A stretch of DNA of 64,000 bases, taken from the NCBI GenBank assembly GCA_947572725.1, contig CANPDB010000006.1, forward strand, positions 1-64,000. The letters are read 5' to 3'. Positions 18,067-29,379 of this stretch are shown in pieces; the stretch's first letter is position 1, and each line of letters begins with the position of its first letter. The notes under the pieces were generated by a model that had not been told where the DNA came from, searched no databases, and worked only from the letters and a program-made list of their open reading frames with translations. Source of the DNA: an uncultured Clostridium sp. (GTDB taxonomy: Bacteria > Bacillota > Clostridia > TANB77 > CAG-508). A program made the position numbers and the translations under genes.

Positions 18067-18088
18067 TTTATAACCTTTCTTACTTATC

Positions 18089-18240
18089 TTAATAATTAAT
18101 TATATTAAAATTTATTATATTTTTTATAAAGCGACAATTCGTGGGGACCGACAAGGTTACCAACTGTTACTTCAGTTACAGTTGGTCCGCAGTTGGGAGT
18201 CGTTTTAGGAAAAAATATAATAAATTTTATATACAAAATA
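18089..18240. repeat. Structured intergenic element, type B copy 2
   Basis: AAATTTATTATATTTTTTATAA and its partner form the stem; the core is GTGGGGACCGACAAGG with CCAACTGT/ACAGTTGG. At the inner stem end AAAGCGAC/GTCGTTTT replaces the AAAGTAAC/GTTACTTT of copy 1, a compensatory change. It lies between the esterase and acetyltransferase genes. Confidence 0.8.
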
Positions 18241-18241
18241 A

Positions 18242-19136
18242 TTATTTATTATAGTTTATAATAGCAATTAAATCTTCGTAACCTTTTTTTGTAACTTCCT
18301 TATTGCTATCTTTATCTATAAGCCATATGTGACTTGCATTTTCATATTCCTTTAAGTCAATTTCTACATTCATATTTTTTGCTTTTTCTTGTAATTTATG
18401 TGCATCAGGATTTAAAATATCATTTGTACCAACAAGAATTGTTATATTTCTTAATTTTGACAAATCTCCATCAATTGGATTTACCAAGTAACTATCAATT
18501 CCATCTTCTCCTGCATATGCTATACCAGCTAATTTTAAGGCTTCTTTATTTAGCTTTTTGTCTTTGTTCTCTATTTTTGCTATATCTGGGTTATTAAGCC
18601 TAACATCTAGCCATGGTGAAATTAGAATTGCTTTTTGTGGCATTTTTAAATTTTCTTCTGACACTTTTTCTAATAATGCTAAACTTAATCCCCCTCCTGC
18701 TGAATCTCCCATTACTATTAATCTATTTTCTATATCAATTCTTTCATCTATCTCTTTATATAATGGAACTACCATATTAAATGCATCTTTATAATTATAT
18801 TTTGGCGTCAATGGATAATCTGGTAATATAATAGTTGCACCTGTGTCATCTATTAACTTTTCTATAAACTCCCAATGTTGTTTTGTTGCTTCTGCCATAT
18901 ATGCTCCACCATGAAAATATAATATTACTTTATCTGTTTTCTCTCTATTCTTAGGAGTCACAACAAACACTTTTCGTCCAATATAACTTTCTACTTTTAA
19001 CTCATAAAAATTTGATATATTATTAGGTTCTTTTGTTTCTATATCTACTATCATAAAATAAGTAATTACTGCTAATGCTAATACTAAAATAACAAGCAAT
19101 ATACCGAATTACCACCTTTATTATTGCTATTTTCAT
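18242..19136 (-). CDS. Membrane-anchored alpha/beta hydrolase (HSL/acetyl esterase type), N-terminus read through a +1 shift at CGGT
   Basis: The oxyanion motif HGGAYMAEA, nucleophile motif GDSAGGG, and late Asp and His (NDILNPDAH, ASHIW) define a hormone-sensitive-lipase type esterase. The zero-frame ORF begins only at a TTG with no ribosome site. An ATG at 19136 with GAGGT upstream reads ten codons, then ATT CGG TAT. Skipping the C gives MKIAIIKVVIGILLVILVLA, a perfect membrane anchor joined in frame to the enzyme, 297 residues in all. It forms a trio with the acyltransferase and DUF6320-like genes, suggesting an acylation/deacylation pathway at the membrane. Confidence 0.82.
19103..19106 (-). 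other. CGGT +1 recoding site in the esterase gene
   Basis: Zero frame ATT CGG T; resuming at GGT links the only well-placed ATG and ribosome site to the enzyme frame. This is the only site with GGT rather than GGA. Confidence 0.75.
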
Positions 19137-19224
19137 ATAATACCTCATTTTTTTATTTTTTGTTATTTTATCATAGTTGTTGTAAAAATAAAAGATACCA
19201 TATAAATATTAATATTTTTTTAAT

Positions 19225-19335
19225 ATTTGTGACAAAAGGGTCGCCCCTTTTTGTCACACTTTTAAGAAATTCACATTCAAGCCTATACCTAATGACAAAA
19301 AATGTGACAAAAAGGGACGACCCTTTTGTCACATT
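19225..19335 (-). terminator. Two palindromic terminators after dnaJ
   Basis: Two 31-nt near-perfect palindromes (TGTGACAAAAGGG / CCCTTTTTGTCACA type) lie 42-50 nt apart. On the minus strand the first directly follows the dnaJ stop and ends in a T-run, a classic terminator. The second, closer to the esterase gene, has the same arms with a different loop. Confidence 0.8.
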
Positions 19336-20503
19336 TTATCCAAACAAGCCACGCTTTTTTATTGGCGGTTGTTCGTTCATTGTTTTTGCTAGTTGCATTA
19401 ATAGTTCTCTTTGTTCTTTTGTTAGTTTTTTTGGTGTTTGTACTGTTACTGTAAATATAAAGTCTCCAACTGAGCTTGAATTTATAGATTTGAATCCTTT
19501 GTTTCTTATTGTGAATTTTGTTCCTGTTTGTGTTCCATCTGGTATTTTATATTTTTCTTTTGTTCCATCTACCATAGGTATTTCTAGCTCTGCTCCTAAT
19601 GTTGCCTGTGTAATGGTAATTGGAACTTCGCATAATACATTGTTTCCTTTTCTTGTATAGATATTGTGCCTTTTTAGTTTTACTGTAATATATAAGTCTC
19701 CTTTTGAACCACCTTTTTCTCCTGGCTCTCCTTCTCCTCTTAAGACTACTGTTTGGTTATCATCTATTCCAGCTGGTATTTTAACTTTTATTTTTGGTTG
19801 TTTTCTAACTTTTCCTTTTCCATGACAAGTTTCACAAGGCTCTTGTACAATTTCACCAGTTCCATGACATGTTGAACATGTTCTTGTTGTTTGCATTTGT
19901 CCGAAGTATTGTGTTTTGTACTTGTGTTACTTGACCTGTTCCATTACAAGTTGTACATTTTACTGGTGATGTTCCTGGTTTTGCTCCTGTTCCATGGCAA
20001 GTAGCACATTCTTCATCTCTTGTTATTATTATTTCTTTTTCAACTCCTGAAAATGCTTGCTCAAACGTAATTTCCATATGTACATTTAAGTCTGAACCTT
20101 TTTTAGGTCCACTTTGTCTTCTTGATGAACCTCTTCCTCCAAATCCACCTCCAAAGAAAGATGAAAAAATGTCCCCTAAATCTCCAAAGTCACTGAATCC
20201 ATCAAATCCTGAACTTGAATAAGAGTAATATCCTCCTTGACCTCCAAAAGGTCCTCCTGCTCCTCCAAATCCTTGTGGGCCATCTGGTCCAAATTGGTCA
20301 TACATTCTTCTTTTTTGAGAATCAGATAATGTTTCATATGCTTCATTAACTTCTTTGAATTTCTTCTCTGCTTCTGCTTTATTATCTGGATTTGCATCTG
20401 GATGATATTTCTTTGCAAGCTTACGATAAGCTTTTTTTAACTCATCATCTGTTGCATTTTTGTTTACACCTAATACTTCATAATAATCTCTTTTACCTGC
20501 CAT
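19336..20503 (-). CDS. dnaJ: Chaperone DnaJ, two frames joined by a +1 shift between zinc motifs 2 and 3
   Basis: The J domain ([26 protein letters not shown]) is followed by a Gly/Phe-rich linker and zinc motifs CATCHGTG and CTTCNGTG in the first frame. The second frame gives CSTCHGTG and CETCHGKG, then the substrate-binding C-terminus. The break is CTT CGG ACA at 19903; removing the C gives [13 protein letters not shown], the usual DnaJ sequence, and about 388 residues. DnaJ cannot work with only half its zinc domain, so recoding or an artefact must be involved. The start is taken as ATG 20503 (MAGKRDYYE). Confidence 0.93.
19900..19903 (-). other. CGGA +1 recoding site in dnaJ
   Basis: Zero frame CTT CGG A; GGA restores the conserved GQMQTTRTC segment. 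CTT before a hungry codon is the context also used at prfB and Ty1 +1 frameshift sites. Confidence 0.9.
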
Positions 20504-20565
20504 TTTTACTAACATTCCTTTCTTTCAAGGTCTAAGACTTGTTGATATTATTTAAATTTTACTTA

Positions 20566-20940
20566 CTAAAATGTCTTTTTATTGTATTTTTCTTTATTGT
20601 CTCTTTCAAAATCCCTTTTCATATTTATGTTATGTTTTTCTATGTATGCATTTGAAAATTCTTCTGGAGTTATTTGAAGTCTATTTAAAACTTCAATATA
20701 GTAATTTTGTACATCTGTTATTTCTTCAAGAAATCTTCCTCTTACTTCTGGGTCCTCCATAATTGCATCTATTCCTTTTTTCTTGATAATAGATATACAT
20801 TCTCCCATTTCTTCTATCATATATAATAAATGTGTTTTAGCATATTTAGGTTCTCTATCTCCCCATTTTTCTTTGTTTGCTTCATATAATTCAAATTGCA
20901 TTTCTTTCATTTCAGATATTGTTAAATCTTTTTCTGACAT
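20566..20940 (-). CDS. MazG-like nucleotide pyrophosphohydrolase
   Basis: The 124-residue all-helical product has the paired acidic metal motifs of MazG/dUTPase-like enzymes: MIEEMGECISIIKK (ExxE) and EEITDVQNYY (ExxD). These enzymes hydrolyse NTPs or dNTPs to monophosphates for house-cleaning. It lies between dnaK and dnaJ in the same direction, 62 nt before dnaJ. Confidence 0.8.
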   Translation of the reverse strand: MSEKDLTISEMKEMQFELYEANKEKWGDREPKYAKTHLLYMIEEMGECISIIKKKGIDAIMEDPEVRGRFLEEITDVQNYYIEVLNRLQITPEEFSNAYIEKHNINMKRDFERDNKEKYNKKTF

Positions 20941-21001
20941 ATTTTATTCCTCTTTCTTTGAATTTTGTGACTAACTTTTACTTTTTCAAAGACATTTAGA
21001 G

Positions 21002-23052
<2,051 letters not shown>

Positions 23053-23085
23053 TAAAATCATCACTTTTAAAATTTAATAACAATT

Positions 23086-23667
23086 TTATATTTTTTCATT
23101 CAATTTAGATATTATTTTTCTATTTTGCTCTATAAATTCTTCTGAAACTTTACTTCTAAACTCTTCTTTTGTCATTTGTGATAATTTTCTATTTGATAAT
23201 TCTTTATATCCTAGTTCTTCTCCTAACCAATCTGGCTTTTGATATATTTTTGCCATTTCTTCATTAGGAAATTCTATTTCTGCTGTTAATAGTCCATCTA
23301 AATAGTCATAATAAATATCAATTTCTACTTTTAAATTTTGTTCAATTGGTACAACTATTCTTGTTTTATTAATAATGTTGCTTATTTTTCTTTTCGTTAG
23401 CTCGTTATATTCTTCTTCAGAAATATTGCTTTCTATTTCATATTTTGATGCTACATTGTAATTGTTTTTGTATTCAATATCTCCTTTTGTTTTTACTGTA
23501 TAAATATAACTTATTGCCTTTTGTTTTTTGTCTGTTACTTTTCTGATTCTTATAATTGTATTTATATCTCTATATATATAAGCTTGTTCAATATTTATTA
23601 TTTTAGTAATTTTAATTTCATTTGGTAGACTTTTAACTGCATATTTTCTTTCAATTTCTTTGTTCAT
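23086..23667 (-). CDS. CYTH-domain protein (triphosphatase / adenylate cyclase-like fold)
   Basis: The 193-residue product starts with the diagnostic ExExK motif (NKEIERKYAV) and has alternating charged strands (IIRIRKV, YTVKTKG, VEIDIYYDYLDGLLTAEIEFP), as in CYTH tunnel enzymes. Bacterial members hydrolyse inorganic or organic triphosphates. It lies between grpE and dnaK in the same direction, an unusual guest in the heat-shock cluster. Confidence 0.82.
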   Translation of the reverse strand: MNKEIERKYAVKSLPNEIKITKIINIEQAYIYRDINTIIRIRKVTDKKQKAISYIYTVKTKGDIEYKNNYNVASKYEIESNISEEEYNELTKRKISNIINKTRIVVPIEQNLKVEIDIYYDYLDGLLTAEIEFPNEEMAKIYQKPDWLGEELGYKELSNRKLSQMTKEEFRSKVSEEFIEQNRKIISKLNEKI

Positions 23668-23732
23668 TTTTCTTCCTTTTTAATCTAATATTATCTTTTC
23701 TAAACGAATCAAAATGTGCATTAGTTATTTTT

Positions 23733-23850
23733 AAAATGGATTAGAAGTAGTATATTACTAGGCAAACAAGTAAAAATTTTTGAGATAGTACATTTGTACA
23801 TCGAAAAAATTTTTATGAAGTTTAACGAAGTAAGATGCTACTTATAATTT
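23733..23850. repeat. Hairpin-forming intergenic element downstream of grpE
   Basis: GAAGTAGTAT...AGATGCTACTT form outer arms. Inside are two AAAAATTTTT tracts around TAGTACATTTGTACATCG. The layout resembles the larger element family, but the sequence is different. Confidence 0.5.
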
Positions 23851-23853
23851 GTT

Positions 23854-24372
23854 TTAGTTCGCTACTACAACCATCGAATGCCTAACAACCCTATTTCCGA
23901 TTTTGTATCCCTTTCTATATTCTTGAGCAATCTCTTGTACACCTAAATTATCATCTTGAATGCTACTTACAGCTTCATGCAATTCTGGGTCAAAAGTTTC
24001 TCCTACTGTTTTTATTTCTTCAATTCCTTTTGATGCTAAAACATCTTTAAATTGTTTTTGTACAAGTTCTACTCCTTTTTTATATTCTTCATCTTGTGTT
24101 TCAGCTTTTGCCGCATTTTCTAAATTATCTAATACTGGTAGTATTACTTCTACTATATCTGATAAAATTGAATTGTATAAACCTTCTCTTTCTTTGCTGC
24201 TTCTTTTCTTGAAGTTTTCAAATTCAGCTAATATTCTTTTATATCTGTCTTCTAATTCGTCATATTCTTGTTTTGGGACCATTTCGCCATTTCCATTTTT
24301 ATTTTCTTTGTTATCTTCTTGTTGTTCTTGAATTTCATTTTTTTCTATTTCTTCATTGTTTTCTTCTGACAT
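23854..24372 (-). CDS. grpE: Nucleotide exchange factor GrpE
   Basis: The 172-residue product has an acidic disordered N-terminus, the long dimer helix (YDELEDRYKRILAEFENFKKRSSKE) and the C-terminal beta domain (TFDPELHEAVSSI, GYKIGNRVVRHSMVVV). It releases ADP from DnaK. Downstream of hrcA and upstream of dnaK as usual; the ribosome site is AGGAGA. Confidence 0.95.
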   Translation of the reverse strand: MSEENNEEIEKNEIQEQQEDNKENKNGNGEMVPKQEYDELEDRYKRILAEFENFKKRSSKEREGLYNSILSDIVEVILPVLDNLENAAKAETQDEEYKKGVELVQKQFKDVLASKGIEEIKTVGETFDPELHEAVSSIQDDNLGVQEIAQEYRKGYKIGNRVVRHSMVVVAN

Positions 24373-24503
24373 AATTATTTGTCTCCTTTTCTTTTATTTT
24401 TTAAATTATCATATTGATTTTAATATAATAATTTGCTTATATATTTTTATGTTTTTGCTTATGTGAATTTAATAGTTTATTTATTGGACATATATATTTA
24501 TAT

Positions 24504-25505
24504 CTAGTTATTTAATTTTTTATTTATATATTTCATAACTGAAATAACTTTTGAATAATCCATTCTTTTTGGTCCTATAATTCCTATTGTTCCTAATTCT
24601 TTTCCATTTACTTTGTGTTTAAATGTTACTACACTAAAATCTTTTAGTTCTTCTTTTTCGTTCTCGTCTCCTATATATATGTTTATGTCTTCTGCAAATC
24701 CTGAATTTAACATATCTGATATTACTTCTTTTGTGTCTAATATATTAATAAAGTTTTTTGCAACATCTAAGCTATTGAATTCTGGCAAATCAAATGATTT
24801 GTTTGTGCCTTCTAAATAAATTTGATTTTCTTTTTCTATTACTTTTTTTAATTGCTCAATTACTGGCTTAATAACATTCACGTTATATGTCATTTCATCA
24901 TATAGATATTCTTCTAGTGGCCTATCGATTGTTTCTATTGGTTGACTTTTTAATTTGTTATTAAACATATAGTTCATTGTTTCTATTTGTTTTTGATTAA
25001 CATCTTCATCAAATTTGATTATTGTTTCTTTTATTAGTCCTGTATCTGTTAAGATAACTGCCATCATCATTCTTGTTCCTAATAATACGAATTTGATTTC
25101 TTCAATTAGTTGACTTGTTGCTTTTGGTCCAATTGATACTGTTGTATAATGTGTTACTTCTGAAATAGTATTTGCTGCTATTTTTGTTAGGTCTTCTATT
25201 TCGTTTACTTTTGTTTCTAGCTTTGAACTAATGTATTTGATTTCTTCTAAACTGATGTCTTTGTCATTTAATAGTTCGTCTACATAGTATCTGTAACCTT
25301 TTTCTGATGGTATTCTTCCACTTGATGTATGTGTCTTATCAAGAAATCCTGCTTTCTCTAAGTCTGCCATTTCGTTTCTTATTGTTGCACTACTGCATTT
25401 TAGCCCTTCATAGTTTGTTAGTGCATTAGAACTTACTGGCTCTGCTGTGTTGATATATTCTTCTACAATTGCTTGTAATACTTTCTTTTTTCTATCGTCT
25501 AACAA
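24504..25505 (-). CDS. hrcA: Heat-inducible transcription repressor HrcA
   Basis: A 333-residue winged-helix repressor (DDRKKKVLQAIVEEYINTAEPVSS, then the recognition region SATIRNEMADLEKAGFLDKTHTSSGRIPSEKGYRYYVDELL). It binds CIRCE and represses the heat-shock operon. I choose TTG 25505 as start because AGAGGTG lies 7 nt upstream and the product then begins MLDDRKKK like other HrcA proteins. The TTG at 25529 has no ribosome site. Confidence 0.94.
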   Translation of the reverse strand: MLDDRKKKVLQAIVEEYINTAEPVSSNALTNYEGLKCSSATIRNEMADLEKAGFLDKTHTSSGRIPSEKGYRYYVDELLNDKDISLEEIKYISSKLETKVNEIEDLTKIAANTISEVTHYTTVSIGPKATSQLIEEIKFVLLGTRMMMAVILTDTGLIKETIIKFDEDVNQKQIETMNYMFNNKLKSQPIETIDRPLEEYLYDEMTYNVNVIKPVIEQLKKVIEKENQIYLEGTNKSFDLPEFNSLDVAKNFINILDTKEVISDMLNSGFAEDINIYIGDENEKEELKDFSVVTFKHKVNGKELGTIGIIGPKRMDYSKVISVMKYINKKLNN

Positions 25506-25545
25506 TCTTTTCACCTCTTTTAGTTTCAATTGTTAGTTTTTGTTT

Positions 25546-25609
25546 TTAGCACTCTTTAGTTTTGTCTGCTAACTTTCTATATATTATACCCGTTTTTAGC
25601 ACTTGTCAA
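25546..25609 (-). promoter_or_regulatory. hrcA promoter with CIRCE operator
   Basis: CIRCE occupies 25546-25572: on the minus strand TTAGCAGAC, 9-nt spacer, GAGTGCTAA. The downstream arm is perfect; the upstream arm matches 6 of 9. Just upstream are TTGACA (25604-25609) and TATAAT (25583-25588), 15 nt apart, with overlapping TAATAT giving 17-nt spacing. HrcA should repress its own operon here. Confidence 0.88.
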
Positions 25610-25650
25610 TACCTTCTGCTAAAATAATTGTGAATTTTGTGTGAATTCCA

Positions 25651-25721
25651 TTACAGTTCAAATTTTAAATTATCTATACTCTCCTCTTCGCTATTTTGAA
25701 TTATTTAGTATAAACTGTAAC
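25651..25721. repeat. Minimal member of the intergenic element family, reversed
   Basis: Read on the minus strand it starts GTTACAGTTTATACTAAATA, continues AAAATAGCGAAG, then directly AGGAGAGTA and a right arm ending GAACTGTAA. It has both family ends and both inner motifs but none of the central stem, so it looks like a deleted or unexpanded form. Confidence 0.65.
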
Positions 25722-25730
25722 GAAATTCAA

Positions 25731-25770
25731 AAAAGCCCGCGATACAAATCGCTGGCTTCCTCTTTTGGAA
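25731..25770 (-). terminator. Terminator of the lipoprotein gene
   Basis: Minus strand AGCCAGCGAT / ATCGCGGGCT hairpin followed by TTTTTT, a few bases after the stop codon. Confidence 0.85.
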
Positions 25771-26691
25771 TCATTTTTTTAACATTTCGTTCACAATGTA
25801 GTACATTGCTGTACCACATTTTCCGTCTTCTAAATTGTCTGTCAATAAAATATACGAATCAAACTTATCCTGCCCTACTTCAGAAATTATACTTTCATAC
25901 ATATCTGAATAATAATAGGCACCTAGCATATCAAATTTACTCAACATATAATATGCAGGCTCATAATAGGTTTGATAAGCAGATACTTCATATCCTGACA
26001 AACTATTTTCTGTAGCAAGTTCTACAGCAATGATATCTGTTATTGCTTCGTTAAGCTTGCTTGCCCTGTATGCAGAAAATTCATACTTACTTCCTTTATT
26101 AGTTTCATTACTACATACATGTATCAATTCATGTATGTATGTGTACTCTGAAATATACTCAGTTAAATTACTATTAATGTACATTTCAGAACCTACAGTT
26201 ACTAATCCTAGTTCGCTATATTCTTCTACAAACTTAGCATAATGCAATTTAATATTTTTTACTGCATTTTTACATAACTCTTTATCTGAGTTTTTTATCT
26301 TTTTAGAATTGTCAACATATAGTGATACAATTGCTATCGACTTTTCCAATAGTTTCTTTTGAGCTTCTGGTACTTCTTGCTCTGCTACAAATTTCGGTGC
26401 TTCAAACTCATTCCGCTCATAAAAGTTACACGGAATGAGCATAGTAAATGGTTCACTTTCGTGTCCATCAGGATACATTAAAAATCGATCCTTCTTTTTC
26501 TCCACATTGAAGTTAGCTTTGTCATCAACTTTAAATGTCGTAGCTACATATTTAGCCATCCGAACAATAGCGTTTTCAGTATCAACGGCATTTTTCTCTT
26601 TCTGCACTTCCTGTTCCTTCGTTGAGCAACCACCTAAAATGGTAATTACCAATAATAAAATGACTCCTAAAAAATAATTTTTTCTCTTCAT
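25771..26691 (-). CDS. Secreted lipoprotein with an HExxH metallopeptidase motif, probably acquired
   Basis: The 306-residue product has a lipoprotein signal (FLGVILLLVITILGGCS) with a clear lipobox cysteine at residue 22, and a mid-protein zinc-site motif YIHELIHVCS (HELIH) followed by a helix rich in acidic residues. It would be an extracellular membrane-bound zinc peptidase; the substrate is unknown. Base use is richer in GC than its neighbours and it uses CGG for arginine twice (GTT CGG ATG, GAG CGG AAT), which would shift the frame if CGGN recoding were general. It has its own terminator. Confidence 0.75.
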   Translation of the reverse strand: MKRKNYFLGVILLLVITILGGCSTKEQEVQKEKNAVDTENAIVRMAKYVATTFKVDDKANFNVEKKKDRFLMYPDGHESEPFTMLIPCNFYERNEFEAPKFVAEQEVPEAQKKLLEKSIAIVSLYVDNSKKIKNSDKELCKNAVKNIKLHYAKFVEEYSELGLVTVGSEMYINSNLTEYISEYTYIHELIHVCSNETNKGSKYEFSAYRASKLNEAITDIIAVELATENSLSGYEVSAYQTYYEPAYYMLSKFDMLGAYYYSDMYESIISEVGQDKFDSYILLTDNLEDGKCGTAMYYIVNEMLKK

Positions 26692-26849
26692 AGCTTTTTC
26701 CTCCTGCTTTCCTTGTGATTTTTTTTATTTTATATGCCTATACTAATAAGTGCTAAAGCTTAGCCACACTAATTAGTGTTATGAGAAAAAACAACATATA
26801 ACCTACCTCAATTATATCATATTTTACATAAAACATCAAATTTTGGTAA

Positions 26850-26882
26850 TTTTTGCAAATCTCGTATAAATATGTTATAATT
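26850..26882 (+). promoter_or_regulatory. Extended -10 promoter for the 58-residue gene
   Basis: TGTTATAATT at 26873-26882 with an AT-rich -35 region, matching the promoter type of three other plus-strand accessory genes. Confidence 0.65.
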
Positions 26883-26913
26883 GATATACATTATTTATTT
26901 AGGAGGCCTAATT

Positions 26914-27090
26914 ATGCAGGCAATAAATCTTGATACTGTTCGGACAAATAACGGAATTTCCATATATGAAGTTCTTAAATCTATAGTAAATGAAAGCAAT
27001 TTTACTGATGAAGATTTAGAATATGAGATTCCTACTAGGAAAAAGCCGACTTTTTACTGGCGCCGATATTATCGAGAATACTCCAAATAA
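26914..27090 (+). CDS. 58-residue hypothetical protein, probably acquired
   Basis: Start ATG 26914 is set by AGGAGG 7 nt upstream. The protein is acidic in the middle (NESNFTDEDLEYEIP) and ends with a basic aromatic tail (FYWRRYYREYSK). One CGG arginine (GTT CGG ACA). It has its own promoter and terminator; unknown function. Confidence 0.6.
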   Translation: MQAINLDTVRTNNGISIYEVLKSIVNESNFTDEDLEYEIPTRKKPTFYWRRYYREYSK

Positions 27091-27131
27091 GAAAACAGCT
27101 AAGTTTCGTTACTTAGTTAAAATACGTAAAC

Positions 27132-27168
27132 AACCTGTGAGTTCTTCCTCACAGGTTGTTCCTTTAAA
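27132..27168 (+). terminator. Terminator of the 58-residue gene
   Basis: ACAACCTGTGAG and CTCACAGGTTGT form a perfect stem, then TCCTTT. It also abuts the dps stop and may serve both directions. Confidence 0.8.
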
Positions 27169-27169
27169 A

Positions 27170-27616
27170 CTATTTTTCTAATGACTGTTTTAACATCCAT
27201 AAATGTTTTGTATAACTTGATATAAAATCATCCATTAAACTTGAAGTATCATATAAATTTTGTTCATCAGCATCTTTTTTTATTTTTGTTACTTTTTGTA
27301 ATAAAGTTCCATAATCTTTTATAACATTATCTAGAACAATATTATCATTTACTTTTTCGTTATTTGCTTCAGCAATACAAGTCTTTTCTAAATAATCTTT
27401 CATTGTACCTAAAGGTTGTTTTCCAAGCATTAATATATGTTCTGCTATTTCATCTATTTGACTATTTATTTCATCATAGTATTCTTCTAATTTTGCATGT
27501 AATACAAAAAAGTGTGGTCCTACAATATTCCAATGATAATTTTGTAACTTCCTATAAAATACATTTAAATCTGATAAAAAAACATTCAAATCATTAACTA
27601 CATTCTCCATTTTCAT
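27170..27616 (-). CDS. dps: Dps family ferritin-like protein
   Basis: The 148-residue product has the Dps ferroxidase pattern: YHWNIVGPHFFVLHAKLEEYYDEINSQIDEIAEHI (His, and Asp/Glu on the next helix) and a C-terminal helix. Dps dodecamers store iron and protect DNA from oxidative damage. Monocistronic, with GGAG-type ribosome site upstream. Confidence 0.92.
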   Translation of the reverse strand: MKMENVVNDLNVFLSDLNVFYRKLQNYHWNIVGPHFFVLHAKLEEYYDEINSQIDEIAEHILMLGKQPLGTMKDYLEKTCIAEANNEKVNDNIVLDNVIKDYGTLLQKVTKIKKDADEQNLYDTSSLMDDFISSYTKHLWMLKQSLEK

Positions 27617-27689
27617 CGCTCCTTATTTATTATTTAAATAAATTTTACCCAAAAAGAATTTTTATTATTCATAATATTTATTTACATTT

Positions 27690-27742
27690 TTTAATATAAA
27701 CTTCTAAGAGCGAATAAATACTTTTTTATTGAACTGTAATAC
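27690..27742. repeat. Right-end remnant of a type C element
   Basis: AATATAAACTTCTAAGAGCGAATAAATA followed by GAACTGTAAT matches the right half of type C copies; the left half is absent. Confidence 0.5.
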
Positions 27743-27764
27743 ATATTTATAAGAAAAACTAAAA

Positions 27765-28598
27765 TTATTCTAGTTCTTCATATTTAATGTTGGGATTAAA
27801 TGCTAATATTGCTTGGAATATTGGTGGCAAGATAAGTAAGCCAAAACCAAACAAACCACTTCTTCCAAAAGAACTTGCTAAACTAAATCTTTTAACAATA
27901 GCCATCACAAACATAGCAATCCAACCTAAAACAGGGATAAACCATAATAACATAAAAAGAGGTGTTATTCCACATACTTGGTACATAACTATTTGTCTAT
28001 AAATTGGAATAATTGCTGCCCATCCGTGTTTTCCTGCTTTACTATATATAATCCATCTAATTATTGTACTATAACTAATCCAAATACCCACAATTAAAAT
28101 TATCGTTTTTACAATTCTATTTGCTAATATAAATTTTACTGCCATTTCGATTTTTTGATTTGTTGGCATTTCTTCTATAACACTTGTTAGAATTTCATTT
28201 GGAGTATATCCTTGTTCTATTTTTCTTTTGATATCTTCTATATCAATATCATTTTTTATAATTTCTCTTATTTGCTCTGTGTCTGTTTCTTTAATAAATT
28301 TTTCTCCGGCATTGATAATCTCTTCACTAACACCTTGTTTTTTTATTTCATCTTTATTTTGTTCAATTATATTTACTATATCTTCACTAGAGTATTGAGA
28401 AGTCACCTCATCATATGCATTTAAAATGTCTTCTTTAGTTATATTGTTTACATCTATATTTTCAGCATAAGTTTGTGCTTCTTTTTTTATCGCATTTTTA
28501 TCATAAGCTGCCTCTACTTTATTTTCTATACAAATTACATTAAATAATATCATATTTATAAAAAGCAATTTTATAAATATTTTTCTAATGTTTTTCAT
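27765..28598 (-). CDS. Secreted/membrane protein with C-terminal DUF5684-like membrane domain
   Basis: The 277-residue product has a signal peptide (FIKLLFINMILFNVICI), a charged helical extracytoplasmic region of about 120 residues, and a C-terminal membrane domain with YRQIVMYQVCGITPLFMLLWFIPVLGWIAMF and a final GLFGFGLLILPPIFQAIL, resembling DUF5684. It starts 14 nt after the murI stop, so the two are likely one operon. The function is unknown. Confidence 0.6.
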   Translation of the reverse strand: MKNIRKIFIKLLFINMILFNVICIENKVEAAYDKNAIKKEAQTYAENIDVNNITKEDILNAYDEVTSQYSSEDIVNIIEQNKDEIKKQGVSEEIINAGEKFIKETDTEQIREIIKNDIDIEDIKRKIEQGYTPNEILTSVIEEMPTNQKIEMAVKFILANRIVKTIILIVGIWISYSTIIRWIIYSKAGKHGWAAIIPIYRQIVMYQVCGITPLFMLLWFIPVLGWIAMFVMAIVKRFSLASSFGRSGLFGFGLLILPPIFQAILAFNPNIKYEELE

Positions 28599-28611
28599 CC
28601 TCTCTTACCTC

Positions 28612-29364
28612 CTATAAAAAGTGATAAAACCTTTCTTCTTTTTCAACTGATTTATCACTAGTATCAATAAAGATTATTTTTCCATTTTTACCATGTTTAT
28701 TTATTAGGTTTTCTTTCTCTAATATTTGTTTTAAATAACTTGCTAATCTTGGTGCACCATTAAAAAATCTTACATTTCCTAATACTTGCTTAATTTCCTT
28801 TTGTACTAATGGATAATGCGTACACCCCAAAACTACATTTTCTACCTTTCCTGCATATATACCTAAATTCGATTTTAAGTATTTTTCTAATTTCTCTGTA
28901 TTTCCTTCTTCTATAATATCTGCTAATCCAACACATGGATATAAATATGTTTTGTGGTTATTATACTTTTCATATAGCAAATTAAATTTTTCACTTTCTA
29001 TTGTTCCTTTTGTTGCCATTACTAGTGTTGGCTTATCGTATTCATAATCATATACCATTTTATATGCTGGTTCTATTGCTATAATTGGTATTTCTAAATA
29101 TTTTGCTCTTAAAAATTTTGCAGCTTTTGCACTAGCTGTATTACATGCTATTACAATAACTTTACATTTATTATTTATTAATTTCTGTACAATTTTATCA
29201 CATATTTCTAAAATTTCTTTATCACATTTGTCTCCATATGGATTATTGATAGAGTCACTATAATATATATAGTTTTCATTTGGCAAAATTTTTACTATTT
29301 CTTTTAAAACTGTTACTCCACCTATTCCTGAATCGAAAACTCCTATACTATTATTGTAATTCAT
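28612..29364 (-). CDS. murI: Glutamate racemase
   Basis: A 250-residue enzyme making D-glutamate for peptidoglycan. The first catalytic cysteine lies in VIACNTASAKAAKFLR, the second in VVLGCTHYPLVQ; the N-terminal GVFDSGIGGVTVLKEI is present. Start ATG 29364 has GGAGG 6 nt upstream. It overlaps no gene and is followed by the DUF5684-like gene. Confidence 0.95.
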   Translation of the reverse strand: MNYNNSIGVFDSGIGGVTVLKEIVKILPNENYIYYSDSINNPYGDKCDKEILEICDKIVQKLINNKCKVIVIACNTASAKAAKFLRAKYLEIPIIAIEPAYKMVYDYEYDKPTLVMATKGTIESEKFNLLYEKYNNHKTYLYPCVGLADIIEEGNTEKLEKYLKSNLGIYAGKVENVVLGCTHYPLVQKEIKQVLGNVRFFNGAPRLASYLKQILEKENLINKHGKNGKIIFIDTSDKSVEKEERFYHFL

Positions 29365-29379
29365 AGTTTCCTCCAACTT

